A stretch of DNA of 64,000 nucleotides from Ohtaekwangia sp035628875 (GTDB lineage: Bacteria; Bacteroidota; Bacteroidia; Cytophagales; Cyclobacteriaceae), in NCBI GenBank assembly GCA_035628875.1, contig DASPIZ010000162.1, positions 1-64,000 on the forward strand, in the 5' to 3' direction. Shown piece after piece: positions 60,601-64,000 of the stretch. The position numbers and the translations under genes were made by a program. Each line of letters begins with the position of its first letter. Position 1 is the stretch's first letter. The notes beneath the pieces were generated by a model, which had not been told where the DNA came from, searched no databases, and worked only from the letters and a program-made list of their open reading frames with translations.

Positions 60601-63513
60601 GTGCGCACTGCTCAAAAAGTTATATTTTCTGATCTCTTCCGGTTCATTGCATCTTTTCACGGCTTGTATTTTTTGTTTTGCATGGCGTTTGTGTTTTCAA
60701 ACAGTACAGAAGCCAATGCAACACACCTTCGGGCTGGGCAGATCACCGTTACACGCGACGCGCAATGCAGCAGAAAGGTGTTTGTTAAAATTGAAGTATG
60801 GACCAATACCGTTGGAACAAACGTACTGTTCGGCGGAGACCAGGACTATGTTGACTGGGGTGATGGTTCAACACCGTTAAAGTTTCCGCAGATACCGAAT
60901 CAGGTAAAAACCGAATTGAACCCGGATGGAAGTGTGGCCTACGCTTACATCGAACTAACACACACCTATAACGGAATTGGTACTTACATTATAAGTTATC
61001 GCGAGCCGAATCGCAATGAAGGGGTGCTCAATATGGATCGGTCTGTAGAAACTACGTTCTATCTTGAAACACAAATCAAAATTGATCCCTCTATTGGCTG
61101 TAACGAGTCTCCTTATTTAAGCATACCACCGATTGACCGCGCTTGTCCCGGTGTAGCGTTTACACACAATCCCGGCGCTTACGATCCTGATGATGAAGAT
61201 AGCTTGTCGTATGAAATGGTGGTTCCTTTTGCCGACAGAAATACAGAAGTGCTCAACTACAGGGATCCAAACAGCGCTCAGTTTTACACAAATTTTAACA
61301 ATGGTAATGAAGCGCAAAACGGGCCTCCAGAGTTTAATATTGATTCTGTTACCGGAACCATTACCTGGGATGCTCCCGGAGCAGTAGGGGAATATAACAT
61401 TGCCTTCCATGTGGTGGAATGGAGAAACCGGGATGGTATATGGCGAAAGATCGGCTATGTGCGGCGTGATATGCAGATCATTGTTGAAGACTGTGATAAT
61501 GAAAGACCAGATCTTGAAATTCCGCGAGACACATGTATCGTGGCAGGAACCAGTTTAACAGATGTTGAAATCATTGGTACAGACCCTGATGGTGATAATG
61601 TACAGGTTGAAGCATTCTCACAAATTTTCGATGCCGGGTTTCCTTCATTTGCTTCATTAACACCTGTAACAGGATTTCGCCCTTCACCAGCAACTTCTTT
61701 ATTTAACTGGACTACCAATTGTAATCACGTACGATTACGTCCTTACGAAGTAGTGTTTAAGGTTACTGATAACCCCGGCAACGGCACGCGCCTGGCCACC
61801 TACAAGACATGGGCAATTACGGTAGTGGCGCCGAAACCGATTTGGGAACCTGCTGTAGTAAATGCTGCAGAACGAAGTGTGGCGCTCGAGTGGCAACCTT
61901 ATATGTGCCAGCAAGCTACAACCATGCAAATCTGGCGCAAGGTAGAGGGAACAGACTTTCAGCCGGAGAATTGTGAAACAGGTATGCCTGAATATCTTGG
62001 ATATGAATTAATTCAGACGGTTCCCATAAGCGATGCAAATGGTCCGGTTACAACATTTACAGACACGAACAACGATCAAGGGTTGTCACCGGGTGCACGT
62101 TACTGTTATCGGCTTGTCGCTGTATTTCCTGGTCCGAAAGGCGGAGAAAGTCTGGTGTCAGACGATATCTGTATCGAACCTTTTGATATTAATGTGCCAC
62201 TCGTAACGAAAGTTTCTGTTGAACGAACAGATCCGTCATCAGGTGAAATCCGGGTAGCATGGTTTCCTCCGACAGATTTAATCGCTACACCAGGGCCGCA
62301 TAACTTAACATACTCCGTTTTCCGCGGAGAGGGTTTTCAACGCACAAGCGCGGTAGAGATCGCTACTAAAATTACAGGACTGGAGATCGTAGACCAGTCA
62401 CTCGATACAGAAAACAAAATTTACAATTACACCATCGATATTTATGACAATGATGTATTCATGGGTACATCGGCCGTGGCTTCATCTGTGCGTCTGGAAG
62501 CAGAATCACAATTTGAAAGGATACGATTAACGTGGAGTGCGAATGTACCCTGGTCGAACCAGATTGCAGGATACCCGACACACATCATTTATCGTGGACC
62601 CGAAAACGCAGCCGATGATGAACTGGTACAGATTGCAACAGTAGATGTAACACAGCAAGGTTTTGAATATATTGATGAAGGCCCGCTCGACGACGACCTC
62701 GTGTATTGTTATAAGATCGAAACGTTTGGTGGTTATGGCAATGACGATGTACCCGAGCCATTACAGAATTTTTCACAAAGGCTTTGTGCAAGGCCGGGAG
62801 ATAGTATTCCACCATGTAAACCGCTCGCCATCATGCCCAATAACAACCGGTGTGAAGATTACGTCAATGATGCATCAACGTGTGGAAATAACGTTTTCTC
62901 CAATACGATTCAATGGAGCAGGCCCACCGATGAATGTGGTGATGACATTTCATATTACAATATTTATAGTTCGAGCTCTCCTAACGGTACATGGAACTTG
63001 TTACAGGGCAACGTGCGTGATACGTTCTACATTGATAATGTGAAGCAATCGTTTAAGCGATGTTACCGCATCACTGCGGTAGACAGGACATTAAATGAAA
63101 GTGAAATGAGTGATCCAATCTGCGTGGATAATTGTCCGTATTATGAACTTCCAAATGTATTCACGCCAAACGATGATGGCTGCAACGATGTGTTCAGTGC
63201 TTATCGCGAATTCAACCTGGGTGAAAATGGTGAAGGTTGTGGTATGGTGGAAGGCGTGGAAGCACGGTGTCCAAGGTTCGTTATAAGTGTTGTCTTTCAT
63301 GTTTACAACCGCTGGGGGAAAGAAGTGTATAATTATGAATCAGGCGGAGAAAATACCATTTACATTAACTGGGACGGACGCGATTCTAACGGCAGCGAAC
63401 TTTCTACCGGTGTATATTACTACATCGCTGAGGTGAACTTCGATGCAATTGACCCAAAGAAAAAATTCCAGACGATCAAAGGATGGGTGCATTTGATCCG
63501 CGGTGAACAGTGA
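60601..63513 (+). CDS. Secreted protein with T9SS type B (gliding-motility) sorting domain
   Basis: A 970-residue exported protein. The start is GTG 60601; a hydrophobic stretch (GLYFLFCMAFVFSN) and cleavage after EANA leave a mature start THLRAGQITV, which I know as a recurrent start of Bacteroidota T9SS cargo. PKD/Ig-like and cadherin-like domains (about 45-420) precede several fibronectin-III-like modules (about 425-850). The last 100 residues (YELPNVFTPNDDGCNDVF, VYNRWGKEVYNYESGG, WDGRDSNGSELSTGVYYY) are the CHU_C/gliding-motility C-terminal sorting domain. It is likely secreted and surface-attached, as an adhesin or structural protein. It overlaps the next gene by 11 bp. Confidence 0.92.
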   Translation: MRTAQKVIFSDLFRFIASFHGLYFLFCMAFVFSNSTEANATHLRAGQITVTRDAQCSRKVFVKIEVWTNTVGTNVLFGGDQDYVDWGDGSTPLKFPQIPNQVKTELNPDGSVAYAYIELTHTYNGIGTYIISYREPNRNEGVLNMDRSVETTFYLETQIKIDPSIGCNESPYLSIPPIDRACPGVAFTHNPGAYDPDDEDSLSYEMVVPFADRNTEVLNYRDPNSAQFYTNFNNGNEAQNGPPEFNIDSVTGTITWDAPGAVGEYNIAFHVVEWRNRDGIWRKIGYVRRDMQIIVEDCDNERPDLEIPRDTCIVAGTSLTDVEIIGTDPDGDNVQVEAFSQIFDAGFPSFASLTPVTGFRPSPATSLFNWTTNCNHVRLRPYEVVFKVTDNPGNGTRLATYKTWAITVVAPKPIWEPAVVNAAERSVALEWQPYMCQQATTMQIWRKVEGTDFQPENCETGMPEYLGYELIQTVPISDANGPVTTFTDTNNDQGLSPGARYCYRLVAVFPGPKGGESLVSDDICIEPFDINVPLVTKVSVERTDPSSGEIRVAWFPPTDLIATPGPHNLTYSVFRGEGFQRTSAVEIATKITGLEIVDQSLDTENKIYNYTIDIYDNDVFMGTSAVASSVRLEAESQFERIRLTWSANVPWSNQIAGYPTHIIYRGPENAADDELVQIATVDVTQQGFEYIDEGPLDDDLVYCYKIETFGGYGNDDVPEPLQNFSQRLCARPGDSIPPCKPLAIMPNNNRCEDYVNDASTCGNNVFSNTIQWSRPTDECGDDISYYNIYSSSSPNGTWNLLQGNVRDTFYIDNVKQSFKRCYRITAVDRTLNESEMSDPICVDNCPYYELPNVFTPNDDGCNDVFSAYREFNLGENGEGCGMVEGVEARCPRFVISVVFHVYNRWGKEVYNYESGGENTIYINWDGRDSNGSELSTGVYYYIAEVNFDAIDPKKKFQTIKGWVHLIRGEQ

Positions 63514-63913
63514 TCCTCATATATTGATCCTTTTCGATGGTGTATGTAATCTCTGCAACGCAGCAGTAAACTTTATTATCAAACGGGATGCGGCGGCTAA
63601 ATTTAAATTTGCTTCCCTGCAATCCAATCGCGCAAAGTATGAATTAAATCGCTTCAGATCAGGCGAGAATACATTACACAGTGTAATTCTTATCGACGGT
63701 GATACGATTTATAAAGAAAGCGATGCTGTACTCAGAATCGCGGCTGAACTTGGGATGCCCTGGTCCTTTTTTCGGATATTTAAAATCCTTCCACGCAAGT
63801 TCAGGAACGCTTTATATAACGTGCTGGCCCGGAACCGCTACCGCCTGTTTGGCCGCAAATCCGAATGCATGATTCCAACACCAGAACTAAAATCTCGTTT
63901 TCTTGATCAGTGA
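63503..63913 (+). CDS. DCC-family (DUF393) thiol-disulfide oxidoreductase-like protein
   Basis: A 136-residue protein with the DGVCNLCNAAVNF motif that names the DCC family; the CxxC is a presumed redox site. Further features are KFKFASLQS and the C-terminal YRLFGRKSECMIPTPELKSRF. The start is a GTG at 63503 that overlaps the end of the upstream gene by 11 bp; no ATG occurs before the DCC motif. Function of the family is poorly known. Confidence 0.9.
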   Translation: MNSDPHILILFDGVCNLCNAAVNFIIKRDAAAKFKFASLQSNRAKYELNRFRSGENTLHSVILIDGDTIYKESDAVLRIAAELGMPWSFFRIFKILPRKFRNALYNVLARNRYRLFGRKSECMIPTPELKSRFLDQ

Positions 63914-63973
63914 TAATAGCAGGTAGATTTATTTGCTTTTCTTTATTTTGCGGGGAGATTAACCCAATTACAG

Positions 63974-64000
63974 ATGAAGGCTTATGTATTTCCCGGACAG
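63974..64000 (+). CDS. fabD: ACP S-malonyltransferase, first nine codons only
   Basis: The window ends after MKAYVFPGQ, which matches the characteristic FabD start (VFPGQG). FabD loads malonyl groups onto acyl carrier protein. The rest lies beyond the window, so the call depends on nine residues. TATTTTG, one base short of the -7 consensus, lies about 23 bp upstream. Confidence 0.7.

Overview
The window looks like a chromosomal segment of a Bacteroidota bacterium, most likely order Cytophagales (inference from gene content). The signs are a SusC/SusD pair, two proteins with type IX secretion (T9SS) C-terminal sorting domains (one type A, one type B), the long three-domain form of IspG, a PorE-like TPR/propeller/OmpA protein, and several upstream sequences that fit the Bacteroidota -7 promoter consensus TAnnTTTG. 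I saw no rRNA, tRNA, CRISPR array, transposase or prophage gene.

Layout. 0.3-9.6 kb: a polysaccharide utilisation locus with GH97 alpha-glucosidase, SusC, SusD, a GH71/99-like lipoprotein and a SusE/F-like lipoprotein, closed by a hairpin. 9.7-12.0 kb: a small beta-rich hypothetical protein and a type I ABC exporter, convergent on a shared terminator. 12.7-22.9 kb: a surface-glycan cluster for ADP-heptose: a GT4 glycosyltransferase fused to a GmhA isomerase, GmhB, HldE, two GT9 heptosyltransferase-like proteins, a GT2, a NodU/TobZ-type O-carbamoyltransferase and another GT4. 22.9-25.2 kb: MlaF and MlaE lipid transport subunits and a short-chain dehydrogenase. 25.4-29.4 kb: IspG, then three small genes flanked by inverted copies of a composite repeat. 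29.8-32.9 kb: an SRAP paralogue lacking its catalytic residues, then a TerC/DinB/hydrolase operon.

33-48.6 kb (minus strand): six genes in one direction. In transcription order they encode an NTT/MFS-like membrane protein with HEAT repeats and a cyclic-nucleotide-binding-like domain; a protein with three TIR/DUF4062-like modules; an nSTAND1 ATPase with one membrane segment, a coiled coil and a WD40 domain; an outer-membrane barrel with a TPR-like N-terminus; a propeller-like lipoprotein; and a 1797-residue T9SS cargo protein. This is the best candidate for an undescribed system: it combines conflict-type signalling parts (TIR, STAND) with envelope and secreted components.

48.9-64 kb: PorE-like protein, QueA, MenC, an unknown secreted protein, a 55-residue Arc-type ribbon-helix-helix protein beside an SPFH protein, a bestrophin-like channel, overlapping gpsA and a glycerol-3-phosphate acyltransferase gene, two small proteins, a type B T9SS cargo protein, a DCC-family protein and the first nine codons of fabD.

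Themes linking the genes are the cell envelope (heptose glycan, Mla, phospholipid entry through GpsA and the acyltransferase, T9SS cargo), quinone and isoprenoid synthesis (MenC, IspG) and carbohydrate capture. All functional assignments come from motifs and domain architecture read by eye; no database search was run.
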